From the NCBI GenBank assembly GCA_031432545.1, contig JAVKGX010000001.1, forward strand, positions 70,411 through 134,410: DNA of 64,000 bases, written 5' to 3'. Position 1 is the first letter of the stretch; each line of letters starts with the position of its first letter. Both the position numbers and the translations under genes were made by a program. The stretch comes from Armatimonadota bacterium (GTDB lineage: Bacteria > Sysuimicrobiota > Sysuimicrobiia > Sysuimicrobiales > Sysuimicrobiaceae). Below are positions 33,926 to 42,581 of the stretch, one piece after another. Below the pieces are notes generated by a model. The model was not told where the DNA came from. It saw nothing but the letters and a program-made list of their open reading frames with translations, and did no database searches.

Positions 33926-35212
33926 ATGATCGACCTCAAGCGGCTGCGCGAGGACCCCGAGTACTTCCGGTGGGCGCTGCGACACAAGCAACGCGACCCG
34001 GCCCTGGTGGACCGCGCGCTGGAAGCCGACCGTGCGTGGCGGGCGGCGCTGGCACGCGTGGAAGGACTGCGCGCCGAACAGAACCGAGCGAACCAGGAGA
34101 TTCCTCGGCTCGATGGCACCGAACGCCAGCGCCGCATCGACGAGCTCAAGCAGATCGCGGCGCAGATCCGCGCCGAGGAACCCGAAGTCCGGGCCCTGCG
34201 CGAGGCGCTCGACCGGATCCTGCTGCAGATCCCCAACCCCCCCCACCCGGACGTCCCGCCCGGCGAGGACGAGCGCGGCAACGTGCCCGTGCGTTACTGG
34301 GGACATCCCCCCCGGTTCGACTTCCCCACACGGGACCACATCGAACTGGGGACCGCGCTGGGCATCCTGGAGTTCGAGCGCGCGGCGAAGGTGTCGGGTT
34401 CGCGCTTTTACTTCCTGACCCGCGAGGGCGTGATCCTCCAGCAGGCGCTCATGCGGTTCGCGATGGAGTCGTTGGTGCAGGAGGGGTTCGTGCCGGTCTT
34501 CCCCCCGACTCTCGTGCGGCCGCACGTGGTCCTCGGGGCGATGGGCGGGGCCGAGATGGACACCCAGCAGGTCTATCACCTGGCCGACGACGACCTGGCA
34601 CTGATCGGGACTTCGGAACATCCCATCGTCGCGATGCACATGGACGAGGTGCTCGACGCCCGGCACCTGCCGCTGAGGTACGTGGGATATTCCACCTGCT
34701 ACCGACGGGAAGCGGGAACGTACGGGCGCGAGAGCCGCGGGCTGTATCGCGTACACCAGTTCGACAAGGTCGAGATGGTCTCGTTCGCGCACCCCGACCG
34801 TTCGTGGGAAGAGCACGACCACCTCGTGGCCCTCCAGGAGCGCATCATGCAGCGGCTGGGGATGCCCTACCGGATCGTGAACATCTGCGGGGGGGACCTG
34901 GGCGACCCAGCCGCCAAGAAGTACGACTTGGAGACGTGGATGCCGGGGCGTGCAGACTACGGTGAGACGCATTCGTGCAGCAACTGCACGGACTTCCAGG
35001 CGCGGCGGTTGCGGATTCGCTTCCGCGACGGTGCGCAGGTAGACTTCGTGCACACGCTGAACGGGACCGCCATTGCCGCGACCCGCGCGATCCTCGCCAT
35101 CCTCGAGAACGGTCAGCGCGCCGACGGCAGTGTGGATGTCCCCCGGGCTTTGGTTCCCTACACGGGCTTCGACCGCATCGCTCCGCGGCATGCCCCGGGG
35201 CGGGAGGGCTAG
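33926..35212 (+). CDS. serS: Seryl-tRNA synthetase
   Basis: Class II synthetase of 428 aa. An N-terminal coiled-coil arm (residues about 1-105) is followed by the catalytic core with motif 2 (TCYRREAGTYGRESRGLYR) and motif 3 (NGTAIAATRAILAILEN). It may also supply Ser-tRNA-Sec for selenocysteine, relevant to the UGA in selD. The ATG at 33926 follows AGGGAG. A run of eight C at about 34237 is in frame. Last tRNA-related gene of the serine T-box operon. Confidence 0.97.
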   Translation: MIDLKRLREDPEYFRWALRHKQRDPALVDRALEADRAWRAALARVEGLRAEQNRANQEIPRLDGTERQRRIDELKQIAAQIRAEEPEVRALREALDRILLQIPNPPHPDVPPGEDERGNVPVRYWGHPPRFDFPTRDHIELGTALGILEFERAAKVSGSRFYFLTREGVILQQALMRFAMESLVQEGFVPVFPPTLVRPHVVLGAMGGAEMDTQQVYHLADDDLALIGTSEHPIVAMHMDEVLDARHLPLRYVGYSTCYRREAGTYGRESRGLYRVHQFDKVEMVSFAHPDRSWEEHDHLVALQERIMQRLGMPYRIVNICGGDLGDPAAKKYDLETWMPGRADYGETHSCSNCTDFQARRLRIRFRDGAQVDFVHTLNGTAIAATRAILAILENGQRADGSVDVPRALVPYTGFDRIAPRHAPGREG

Positions 35213-35213
35213 G

Positions 35214-35753
35214 GTGCCGTCGCTCGAGTTCGTTGAGGCGCTGGCGCGCGGGGAGGAACTCCTCGACCAAGACGACCTCCGGCAGGCGGAAGCCTCGCTG
35301 CGCCAGGCCGTGGAGCTCGACCCCAACTCGGCTCGTGCCCGCAGCAAGCTGGGGGTGGCGCTCGCGCGCCAGGGGCGGTACGAGGAGGCCATCGAGCAGT
35401 TCCGGCGGTCGTTGGAAGCCGATCCCCTGCACGCCCCGGCGTACTCCAACCTCGGCACCGTCTACCAGGAGCAAGGTCGGACCGAAGAGGCGATGGCCGC
35501 CTACCGCAAGGCGATCGAGGTAGACCCGGACTACTGGGTCGCCCACCAGAACCTCGCCGCGCTGTACAAGAGGCAGGGCAACTACGTCGAGTTCGTCCGC
35601 CACATCAAGAAGGCGACCCGGCTCGCCGCCAAGGCCGACCCCAAGCGCCGTTCGCATACAGGCGACGTGCCGCGCCGCACAGGTTGTCTGCCGGCTGTCG
35701 CCCTGCCCGCGGTGATTGCTGCGGCATGGCTCGTGGCGGGCAGGGGCGGATAG
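35214..35753 (+). CDS. TPR-repeat protein with C-terminal membrane anchor
   Basis: 179-aa protein with about three to four tetratricopeptide repeats (residues 8-125; recognisable by A..NLG..Y...G...EA....KA and DP spacing), then a basic linker and a C-terminal hydrophobic stretch (about 155-175) that may anchor it. The GTG at 35214 follows GGGAGG. It overlaps no neighbour but is one base from the serS stop, so it is probably the last gene of that operon. Role unknown; TPRs usually bind partner proteins. Confidence 0.8.
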   Translation: MPSLEFVEALARGEELLDQDDLRQAEASLRQAVELDPNSARARSKLGVALARQGRYEEAIEQFRRSLEADPLHAPAYSNLGTVYQEQGRTEEAMAAYRKAIEVDPDYWVAHQNLAALYKRQGNYVEFVRHIKKATRLAAKADPKRRSHTGDVPRRTGCLPAVALPAVIAAAWLVAGRGG

Positions 35754-35774
35754 CCGGCGGGCTCGCTCGGCCGC

Positions 35775-36899
35775 TCAGGCCGGCACGTCCGCGCCGAGCT
35801 CGGTGCGCAGCCGGATCAGGTGCATGAGGTCACTGCGGGTGAGGATCCCGGCCAGCTCGCCGTCGGCATTGACGACCAGCAGCCGTCCGACACCGGCTTG
35901 CACCATCCGCGCCAGCGCATCGTAGGCACCCGTACCCGGCCGGACCGTCTTCACCTGGGCGATCGGGGTCATGGCGTCACGCACGCGCGTCTGGTTCCAC
36001 CTGTCCCGCGGCACCTGCTTGACGTCGTGCAGGGTCAGGATGCCCACCAGACGGTCGCCCCACGTCACCGGATATCCTCCGTGCTTGTGGGGCAGGAAGT
36101 AGTTCGACACGGCGTCTTCGATGGTCAGGCTGGCGTCGAGCGCGATGACGTCCCTGGTCATGATGTCCTCGACGCGCACGCCGCGCAGGGCGTTGCGCAG
36201 CACCAGTTGCTGGTAGGAGGCACCGGCACCCTGGTCCAGGAACCACCCGATGAGGACCAGCCACAGCCCATTGATCACACGCCCGGTGAAGATCGCAAAG
36301 ACACCCAGGACGACGAACGCTGCGGCGGTGGCGTGCCCCAGCGTGGTGGTGACCCTCGTGGCGCGTTCTAGGCCCAGGAAGTTCCACAGGATCGCCCGCA
36401 GCACCCGGCCGCCGTCCAGCGGAAAGGCGGGGATCATGTTGAACCCAGCCAGCAGCAGGTTGACCCACGACAGATATCCCATCAGGGCGGTCGCCGGCAC
36501 CGGTTCGGCGCGGGGCGTGGCGAACCAGAACAGTCCCGCCAGAGCCACGGAGGTGACGGGACCGGCGATCGCCACCCAGAACTCGTGCGCCGGGCGCTCG
36601 GGCTCGCGGGCGATCTGTGCCACGCCACCGAACAAAAACAGCGTGATGCTGCGCGTGGGGATGCCCAGTGTGCGCGCCGTCAGCGCGTGGCCGAACTCGT
36701 GCACCAGCACGGACGCGAACAGCAGCAGTGCGCCCGCCACCCCCATCGTCCAGTAGGTGCCCGAAGGCAGACCCGGGATCTGTTGCGGGAACACCCCCTG
36801 CGCCAGTGACCAGGAGATGACCCACACCGCGATGAACCACGTGAAGTGGATCTGGACCGCGATCCCGAACAGCCGCCCCAGCCGAATCGATCCTCCCAC
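35775..36899 (-). CDS. Site-2 protease-type M50 metallopeptidase with two CBS domains
   Basis: 374-aa intramembrane metalloprotease. The zinc motif HEFGH lies in an early helix (about residues 67-71) and the second motif NMIPAFPLDGG at about 153-163 gives the third ligand. Residues 1-225 are the membrane part; about 245-370 form a CBS pair (IMTRDVIALD and MTPIAQVKTV), suggesting regulation by an adenine nucleotide. It starts with GTG behind GGGGAGGAG. It is convergent with the TPR gene. The substrate is unknown. Confidence 0.93.
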   Translation of the reverse strand: MGGSIRLGRLFGIAVQIHFTWFIAVWVISWSLAQGVFPQQIPGLPSGTYWTMGVAGALLLFASVLVHEFGHALTARTLGIPTRSITLFLFGGVAQIAREPERPAHEFWVAIAGPVTSVALAGLFWFATPRAEPVPATALMGYLSWVNLLLAGFNMIPAFPLDGGRVLRAILWNFLGLERATRVTTTLGHATAAAFVVLGVFAIFTGRVINGLWLVLIGWFLDQGAGASYQQLVLRNALRGVRVEDIMTRDVIALDASLTIEDAVSNYFLPHKHGGYPVTWGDRLVGILTLHDVKQVPRDRWNQTRVRDAMTPIAQVKTVRPGTGAYDALARMVQAGVGRLLVVNADGELAGILTRSDLMHLIRLRTELGADVPA

Positions 36900-37047
36900 G
36901 GGAACTCCTCCCCGGCGCCCGCCGCGGTGTTTCCGCCAAGCGCCCCTGTGCCCCTGTTCGGTCGCGCGACCATAGGATCCTGTTAGGAATATCTCAGGCC
37001 GCCGGGCGGTTTACAAAAACATCGACGCGAACGACAGGAGGCTGTGT

Positions 37048-37386
37048 ATGGCGGGCAAGACCGTCGTAGCCACCGACGCCAACTTTCACACCGAGGTGCT
37101 CGAGTCTCAAACCCCGGTCGTCGTGGACTTCTGGGCCGTGTGGTGCGGCCCGTGTCGCATGATCGCTCCGATCGTGGAGGAACTGGCGGCGGAGTACGAA
37201 GGCAGGGTGAAGTTCGCGAAGCTGGACGTGGACCACAACCCCGGGACCGCGATGCGCTACCAGGTGATGTCCATCCCCACGCTCGGCGTGTTCAAGGGTG
37301 GCCAGATGGTGGACCGCATCATCGGCTACATGCCCAAGCCCGAACTGAAGAGGCGGATCGAGGCGGCCGTCGGCACGCGAGCCTGA
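37048..37386 (+). CDS. trxA: Thioredoxin
   Basis: 112-aa thioredoxin with the active site WCGPC (residues 33-37), the cis-Pro in SIPTLGVF and the DFWAVWCGPC context. The ATG at 37048 is behind AGGAGG. It is convergent with trxB, whose stop is 10 bases away, so the two partner genes adjoin but are transcribed separately. Confidence 0.96.
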   Translation: MAGKTVVATDANFHTEVLESQTPVVVDFWAVWCGPCRMIAPIVEELAAEYEGRVKFAKLDVDHNPGTAMRYQVMSIPTLGVFKGGQMVDRIIGYMPKPELKRRIEAAVGTRA

Positions 37387-37396
37387 CCCGGGCTCG

Positions 37397-38317
37397 CTAC
37401 TCCTGCGCGGCCAGCCAGCGCTCGGCCTCCATCGCTGCCTGGCAGCCGTAGCCGGCGGCGGTGACGGCCTGCCGGTACGTGTGGTCGTGGACGTCCCCGG
37501 CCGCGAACACACCCTCGACGCTGGTCATCATCCCCTGCTTGAGCACGACGTAGCCGCCCTCGGTGAGCTCCACCTGCCCACGGAACGGCTCCGTGTTGGG
37601 GAGGTGGCCAATCGCCACGAACAACCCCTCGGCGGGGATTTCGTGCGTTTCGCCCGTCTGCACGTGCCGCAGGCGCACGCCCCGCACACGGGAGTCCGCG
37701 CCGAGCACCTCGTCTATCACGTGGTTCCAGATGAACGAGATCCTGCGGTTGCGGAAGGCCCGGTCCTGCATGATCTTGCTCGCGCGCAGGGCGTCCCGGC
37801 GGTGAACGACCGTGACCGACTCGGCGAGGTTCGCCAGATACAGCGCCTCCTCCATCGCGGTATCCCCGCCGCCGACGACCACGACCCGCTTGCCCTTAAA
37901 GAAGAACCCGTCGCACGTCGCGCAGGTCGAGACGCCGTAGCCCAGGTACCGCTGCTCGGAGGGCAAGCCGAGCATCTTGGCGCGCGCCCCCGTGGCGAGG
38001 ATTACCGAGCGTGCCTCGTACACCTCGCCGCTGCTGGCCTTGACCTTGAAGGGCCTGGCATGGAAGTCCACCTCCACCGCGTCGTCGGGCACGAACTCCG
38101 CGCCCACGCGCTCGGCCTGGCGGCGCATCTGCTGCATCAGCTCCGGGCCCAGAATCCCGTCCGCAAAACCCGGGTAGTTCTCGACCTCCGTTGTCAACAT
38201 CAGCTGCCCGCCGGGCTGGGAGCCTTCGAGCACGAGCGGTCCGAGCGCTGCCCGCGCCGCGTAGATCGCGGCCGTCAGGCCTGCGGGGCCCGATCCCAGA
38301 ATGATCAGTTTGCGCAT
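37397..38317 (-). CDS. trxB: Thioredoxin reductase
   Basis: 306-aa NADPH-dependent flavoprotein. The FAD motif GSGPAGLTAA is near the N-terminus, the redox disulphide CATC sits in STCATCDG (about residues 134-137), the NADPH motif GGGDTAMEEA follows, and the C-terminal FAD segment is GVFAAGDV. The start is the ATG at 38317 behind GGGAG; the open frame to 38422 is not supported. It would reduce the thioredoxin encoded next to it. Confidence 0.96.
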   Translation of the reverse strand: MRKLIILGSGPAGLTAAIYAARAALGPLVLEGSQPGGQLMLTTEVENYPGFADGILGPELMQQMRRQAERVGAEFVPDDAVEVDFHARPFKVKASSGEVYEARSVILATGARAKMLGLPSEQRYLGYGVSTCATCDGFFFKGKRVVVVGGGDTAMEEALYLANLAESVTVVHRRDALRASKIMQDRAFRNRRISFIWNHVIDEVLGADSRVRGVRLRHVQTGETHEIPAEGLFVAIGHLPNTEPFRGQVELTEGGYVVLKQGMMTSVEGVFAAGDVHDHTYRQAVTAAGYGCQAAMEAERWLAAQE

Positions 38318-38421
38318 CGTCTGTTTCTCCCTCGGCACCCTGACAAACGCCGACGGCGGGCTACCCATTCCATTTGCGGCCAGGGCACCGGCCGGCAGGG
38401 TTTTGCCCCTCCAAGGGCGCA

Positions 38422-38427
38422 TACAAT
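38422..38427 (+). promoter_or_regulatory. -10 box directly before the J-domain gene
   Basis: TACAAT ending six bases before the ATG at 38434. No Shine-Dalgarno is present, so a leaderless mRNA is likely. No good -35 hexamer was found. Confidence 0.55.
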
Positions 38428-38433
38428 CTTGCG

Positions 38434-39231
38434 ATGAGCGAGCCCTTCCGACGCGACGTCGACTACTACGAAGTCCTCCAGGTCCACCCGCACGCCCATC
38501 CGGCTGTCATCCGCAAAGTCTACCACGTGTTGATGCTCGAGTTGAAAAACCATCCTGACCTGGGGGGGCACATCGAGACCGCACAACTGATCAACGAGGC
38601 GTTCGCTGTGCTCTCCGATCCGGATCGCAGGCGCGCGTACGACCGGTTCCGCCTGGACGCGGGGCTGCACAGCGAGGCGCCGGGGGCGGTCCGGACCGGC
38701 GCGTCTGCCCCGGCCGCCGACCCCAAGGTGTTCCAGGACCTGATCGTCGAACTCGAGGACGCCATGACCGCCCTGTCGGCGTGGCCGCCGCGTCGATCCG
38801 CCCCGCTGTTCTGCCGCGGTCAGGTCGGCGTGCTGGAAGGCGGTCCGCTGTCGGATCGCTTCGGCTTCCGCTTTACCGGATCGCTGCGGGACACCCAAGA
38901 GCGGTTCGGGGCGGGGATGGACTTTCGCACGTACGCGCAGCCCCGGACCGACGTGCGGATGCTGGTCGTCGCGGTCGGCAGCACCATCACCGCGGGGCTG
39001 CTGACCGGTCCCCACAAGGCCATCGAACAGGAAGGGCTAGTCGCTGCGTTCGCGGCGGAGATCTCCGGTGGCGGGCTGGACACCCAGTCGCTGGCCAGGC
39101 TGCTGCATGCGGTCACCTACCTGGACACCGGGGAACCCCGCCGCCGCACCAAGGCCGTGGACCTGTGGCTCGCCTGCGTGACCCGGGAAGGCGAGCGCAC
39201 CGGCCTGACCCTCGCCGCCTACCCCCTGTGA
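38434..39231 (+). CDS. J-domain (DnaJ-like) protein with unknown C-terminal domain
   Basis: 265-aa protein. Residues 8-70 are a J domain (DYYEVLQVHPHA, the HPD motif in KNHPDLGG, and VLSDPDRRRAYD), so it should stimulate a DnaK ATPase. The remaining ~190 residues carry no zinc-finger or CTD repeats and no domain I recognise; they include a run rich in Thr/Gly around GSTITAGLLTGPHKAIEQEG. The start ATG at 38434 is immediately after a -10 box; the longer frame from 38374 has no support. It is divergent from trxB. Confidence 0.82.
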   Translation: MSEPFRRDVDYYEVLQVHPHAHPAVIRKVYHVLMLELKNHPDLGGHIETAQLINEAFAVLSDPDRRRAYDRFRLDAGLHSEAPGAVRTGASAPAADPKVFQDLIVELEDAMTALSAWPPRRSAPLFCRGQVGVLEGGPLSDRFGFRFTGSLRDTQERFGAGMDFRTYAQPRTDVRMLVVAVGSTITAGLLTGPHKAIEQEGLVAAFAAEISGGGLDTQSLARLLHAVTYLDTGEPRRRTKAVDLWLACVTREGERTGLTLAAYPL

Positions 39232-39317
39232 CACCCGTTCCGAACGCGGGCGCGACGCGTGACACAACCGTGAAAGTGCCCCGCTACAGTCTGCGTGTCA
39301 GCCAAGGGGGTGATTGT

Positions 39318-39779
39318 ATGCGCGTTGCGGGCACGCTGCTCGCAGTGATCGTCTCGCTCGCGCTGGTCGTGGCGACGGCTCCAGCGCAATACGGCGGAGA
39401 GTACTCCTCACCCACGCCACCGCCGCGGGGGGAGGCGGCGTGGCGGGTCCAGGCGCGCACCGCGGCGCAGCACGCCGGCTTCGCGGCCGCCGCCGACGCC
39501 GTCGCCAGCGTCCGGCAGCACCTCGGCCACGCGCTGAACTGCATCGAAGGAGCCCGGGGCAGAAACTTCAACGCGCAGTGGGGGCACGTCTGCCAGGGAC
39601 AGGGCAACGGCATCCTGGTCGACCTGCGTGCGGACCGCAACGGGCAACCGTGGCTGCTCGTGGCCGAAGCCGCCGGCGAGCTGGCCGTGGCGGGTGTGCG
39701 CACCCAGGACCTCGCACAGATGAAAAACGCCGCCCGGGGCGTAGGCGAGTTGATGAAGCTGATCGCCGAATCGAGGTGA
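39318..39779 (+). CDS. Small secreted protein with a Cys pair, unknown function
   Basis: 153-aa protein. Residues 1-24 form a Sec signal peptide (LLAVIVSLALVVATAPAQ). The mature part is mostly helical, with two cysteines 19 residues apart in LNCIEG and HVCQGQGNGI that may form a disulphide. I do not recognise a family. The ATG at 39318 follows AAGGGGGTG. It sits between a J-domain gene and the cytochrome c maturation genes and could be an envelope protein of that pathway (weak inference). Confidence 0.72.
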   Translation: MRVAGTLLAVIVSLALVVATAPAQYGGEYSSPTPPPRGEAAWRVQARTAAQHAGFAAAADAVASVRQHLGHALNCIEGARGRNFNAQWGHVCQGQGNGILVDLRADRNGQPWLLVAEAAGELAVAGVRTQDLAQMKNAARGVGELMKLIAESR

Positions 39780-39851
39780 GTGCGGCGCAACGTCCACAGC
39801 CCGCTCCCGGTCGCGGCATCCCGACGCTGCTCCCGGCGCGACCCGCCGTGG

Positions 39852-39857
39852 GATAAT
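39852..39857 (+). promoter_or_regulatory. -10 box before the ResA/CcmG-like gene
   Basis: GATAAT ending ten bases before the GTG at 39868, with no Shine-Dalgarno between them. A near-leaderless transcript is possible; no clear -35 was seen. Confidence 0.4.
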
Positions 39858-39867
39858 GTAGATTGCT

Positions 39868-40449
39868 GTGTCCTCGGTCGCCGGGAGCTCCACGCGAGGC
39901 ACGACGACCGCACCGCCCCCCAGCTGCCGCTGGCTGAGGGCCGGCGCGGTCTTTGTCGTCGTTGTGGCGATGATCGTCGCCTTCGCGTACGCGATGCGCC
40001 CCCGTGCGACAACCCCCGCCCCGTCGCTGGCAGGGCGTCCAGCCCCGGCATTCGTACTCCCGCTGTTCGACGGCGGGGTGCTGTCGTCGGGGGAGCTGCG
40101 CGGCAATGTCGTCGTCGTCAATTTCTGGGCTTCGTGGTGTGTCCCGTGCCGTGACGAGGCGCCGATCCTCCAGGCGCTGTGGCAGTCGGCCCGACGCGCC
40201 GGCCTCGTCGTCGTCGGCGTCAACGTCTGGGACCGCGAGGCGGATGCGCGCGCGTTCATGCGCCACTACGGCCTGACGTTCCCGACCGGCCCCGACCGCG
40301 ACGGCCGCGTCGCCGTCGCCTTCGGCGTGCGCGGGATTCCGGAGACGTTCGTCGTCGACCGTGCAGGCCGCATCGTTCACCGGTTCGCCGGACCCCTCGA
40401 CCCCGCGCGCCTGCGGGAAGTGCTGGACCCCCTGGGGGTTGCGCCGTGA
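39868..40449 (+). CDS. Membrane-anchored thiol-disulphide oxidoreductase, ResA/CcmG-like
   Basis: 193-aa protein: one N-terminal membrane helix (about residues 25-43) and a periplasmic thioredoxin-like domain with WCVPC (about 92-96), the cis-Pro in GIPETFVVD and an AlkyHP/TlpA-like ending. It would keep apocytochrome c cysteines reduced for haem attachment. Its stop overlaps the ccmF GTG as GTGA, tying it to cytochrome c maturation. The start GTG at 39868 is inferred from the -10 position and the family length. Confidence 0.9.
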   Translation: MSSVAGSSTRGTTTAPPPSCRWLRAGAVFVVVVAMIVAFAYAMRPRATTPAPSLAGRPAPAFVLPLFDGGVLSSGELRGNVVVVNFWASWCVPCRDEAPILQALWQSARRAGLVVVGVNVWDREADARAFMRHYGLTFPTGPDRDGRVAVAFGVRGIPETFVVDRAGRIVHRFAGPLDPARLREVLDPLGVAP

Positions 40450-42581
40450 CCGCGCTCGCAGCGGCGGGGGTGTGGATCGCGCTGCTGTCGGCCGTGTACG
40501 CCATCGGAGCGCTGGCCTACGGGCTCGCCGCGCGCAAGCGGACCTGGATCGACAGCGGCATGAACGCAGCCGTCATGCCCGCCGTACTGCTGACTGTCTC
40601 CTCGTCCATTCTGGTGCACGCGCTCGTCACTCACGACTTCAGCCTGGTCTACGTCGCACGCAACAGCAGCCTCGAGACCCCTCTCCTATACCGCGTCAGT
40701 GGGCTGTGGGGAGGTCAGGCTGGGTCGCTGCTGTTCTGGACGTGGATGATGGCGGTCCTCGCCGCGGTCGTGGTCTACCGGCACCGCCGCGCGGACCCCG
40801 AACTGATGCCGGCTGCCGCCATCGTGCTGATGGCGATCCTGGCGTTTTTTGCGTTCATCGTGGCTGCAGTCGAGAGCCCCTTCCGGACCCTGCCGTTCCC
40901 GCCGACCGACGGCCGGGGACTCAACCCGCTGCTGGAAGATCCCGGGATGGTGATCCACCCGCCTTTGCTGTATCTGGGCTACGTGGGGTTCGCAGTACCC
41001 TTTGCGTTTGCCCTCGCGGCGCTGGCCACCGGGCGGCTGGATCCGGAATGGCTGGCAGCCACGCGGCGCTGGGCGTTGCTCAGCTGGGCTGCGCTGGGTG
41101 CCGGGCTGTTGGTCGGCGGCTGGTGGGCGTACCGCACGCTGGGTTGGGGCGGCTACTGGGGCTGGGACCCCGTGGAGAACGCCGCGCTGATGCCCTGGCT
41201 GGTGGCCACGGCCTACGTCCACTCCGCGATCATCCAGGAACGCAGGGGGCTGTTCGCTGCGTGGAATGTCACCCTCGTGATCCTGACGTTTGCGCTGGCG
41301 TTCTTGGGGACGTTCCTCACGCGCAGCGGCCTGGTCGTCTCCGTGCACACCTTCGCGCAGTCCGAGATCGGCGCGTACTTTTTGGCCTTGTTGGCCGTGC
41401 TCCTGCTGGGATCGTTCGGGCTGCTCGCATGGCGGTGGGACGACTTGCGGGACCCAGCGCCGCTGGATTCTTTGGCCTCGCGGGAAGGGGCGTTCCTGTT
41501 CAACAACGTCCTGTTCTTGGGATTCGCGTTCGCCGTCTTGGTCGGTACCCTGTTCCCGATCCTCAGCGAGGCGGTGCGCGGCGTGCAGATCTTCGTCGGG
41601 CCGCCATACTTCCGGCAGATCTCCGCGCCCATCGGGATCGCCCTCCTCGTGCTGATGGGCGTCGGCGTGCTGCTCCCGTGGCGGCGCGCCACCGTGCGCA
41701 CGCTGGTTCAGTTCCGCTTCCCCCTGTTCGTGACGCTGTGCACCTCCGTCGCGGCCGCGGTCCTGCTGCGCAGGCCCGGTGTGGTGCTGGCGCTGGCCGC
41801 CGTCGCCTTCGCACTCGGCGCGACGCTCCAGGAATACCACCGCGGGGCGAAGTCCACGGTTCCTCCGAGGGGGCGTTTCGCGCCTGACTCTCCCACCGGG
41901 GGGGTGGGGGCATACCTCCTGGGCTTGGCCCACCTGTTCGTCCACCAGCGCCGGCGGTACGGCGGGTATCTGGTCCATTTGGCGACGCTGGTGATCGTCG
42001 TCGGCGTCGTCGCCAGCCACGCGTACGTCCGCGAGCGCGAGGTCACCGTACGGCCTGGCGAATCGTTTCGGGTGGGGTCGTACACCGTGACCTACCACGG
42101 CCTGCGCCGAGGGACTGCTCCCAACGCCACGGCCACCTGGGGTCTGCTCGAGGTCCGCGGCGGTGGGCGCGCCTGGACGGTGGAGCCGCTGCGCCTGTTC
42201 TATCCGAAATGGAACCAGCCGGTCAGCCGGCCGGGCATCCGGTCCACGCTGCAAGACGATGTCTACGCGGTGCTGGCGGCGTTCGAACCGGACGGGCGCG
42301 CCACCTTGCGCGTGTGGGTGAACCCGATGGTGAGGTGGATCTGGATCGGCGGCATCGCGTTCTTGCTGGGCACGGCCGTCGCGGCCTGGCCCGACCGGCT
42401 GCGTGCGGGCACCCGGACACGATGGCCGCTGCAGACACTGCGCGACCTGGAGGCCGACTGGAGGACCGGTAAGCTGTCGCAGCGGGACTACGAGCAGACC
42501 GTCCCGCAAGCACAGCGCCACCTGCTGCGCGCCGCCGAGGAGGAGCGCGCGGGTGCGTCCGCACAGAAGGAGGGAGGATGA
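40446..42581 (+). CDS. ccmF: Cytochrome c maturation protein CcmF with CcmI-like tail
   Basis: 711-aa haem lyase subunit with about 14-15 membrane helices. The WWD haem-handling signature WGGYWGWDPVENAALMPWL is at about residues 235-253, and conserved Pro/His loops such as VIHPPLLYLGY are present. The C-terminal soluble tail (last ~45 residues) reads LRDLEADWRTGKLSQRDYEQ, a pattern otherwise seen in the cytosolic part of CcmI-like proteins; no separate ccmI is present. The GTG start overlaps the upstream gene and its stop overlaps ccmH. ccmA, B, C and E are not in this window. Confidence 0.94.
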   Translation: MTALAAAGVWIALLSAVYAIGALAYGLAARKRTWIDSGMNAAVMPAVLLTVSSSILVHALVTHDFSLVYVARNSSLETPLLYRVSGLWGGQAGSLLFWTWMMAVLAAVVVYRHRRADPELMPAAAIVLMAILAFFAFIVAAVESPFRTLPFPPTDGRGLNPLLEDPGMVIHPPLLYLGYVGFAVPFAFALAALATGRLDPEWLAATRRWALLSWAALGAGLLVGGWWAYRTLGWGGYWGWDPVENAALMPWLVATAYVHSAIIQERRGLFAAWNVTLVILTFALAFLGTFLTRSGLVVSVHTFAQSEIGAYFLALLAVLLLGSFGLLAWRWDDLRDPAPLDSLASREGAFLFNNVLFLGFAFAVLVGTLFPILSEAVRGVQIFVGPPYFRQISAPIGIALLVLMGVGVLLPWRRATVRTLVQFRFPLFVTLCTSVAAAVLLRRPGVVLALAAVAFALGATLQEYHRGAKSTVPPRGRFAPDSPTGGVGAYLLGLAHLFVHQRRRYGGYLVHLATLVIVVGVVASHAYVREREVTVRPGESFRVGSYTVTYHGLRRGTAPNATATWGLLEVRGGGRAWTVEPLRLFYPKWNQPVSRPGIRSTLQDDVYAVLAAFEPDGRATLRVWVNPMVRWIWIGGIAFLLGTAVAAWPDRLRAGTRTRWPLQTLRDLEADWRTGKLSQRDYEQTVPQAQRHLLRAAEEERAGASAQKEGG

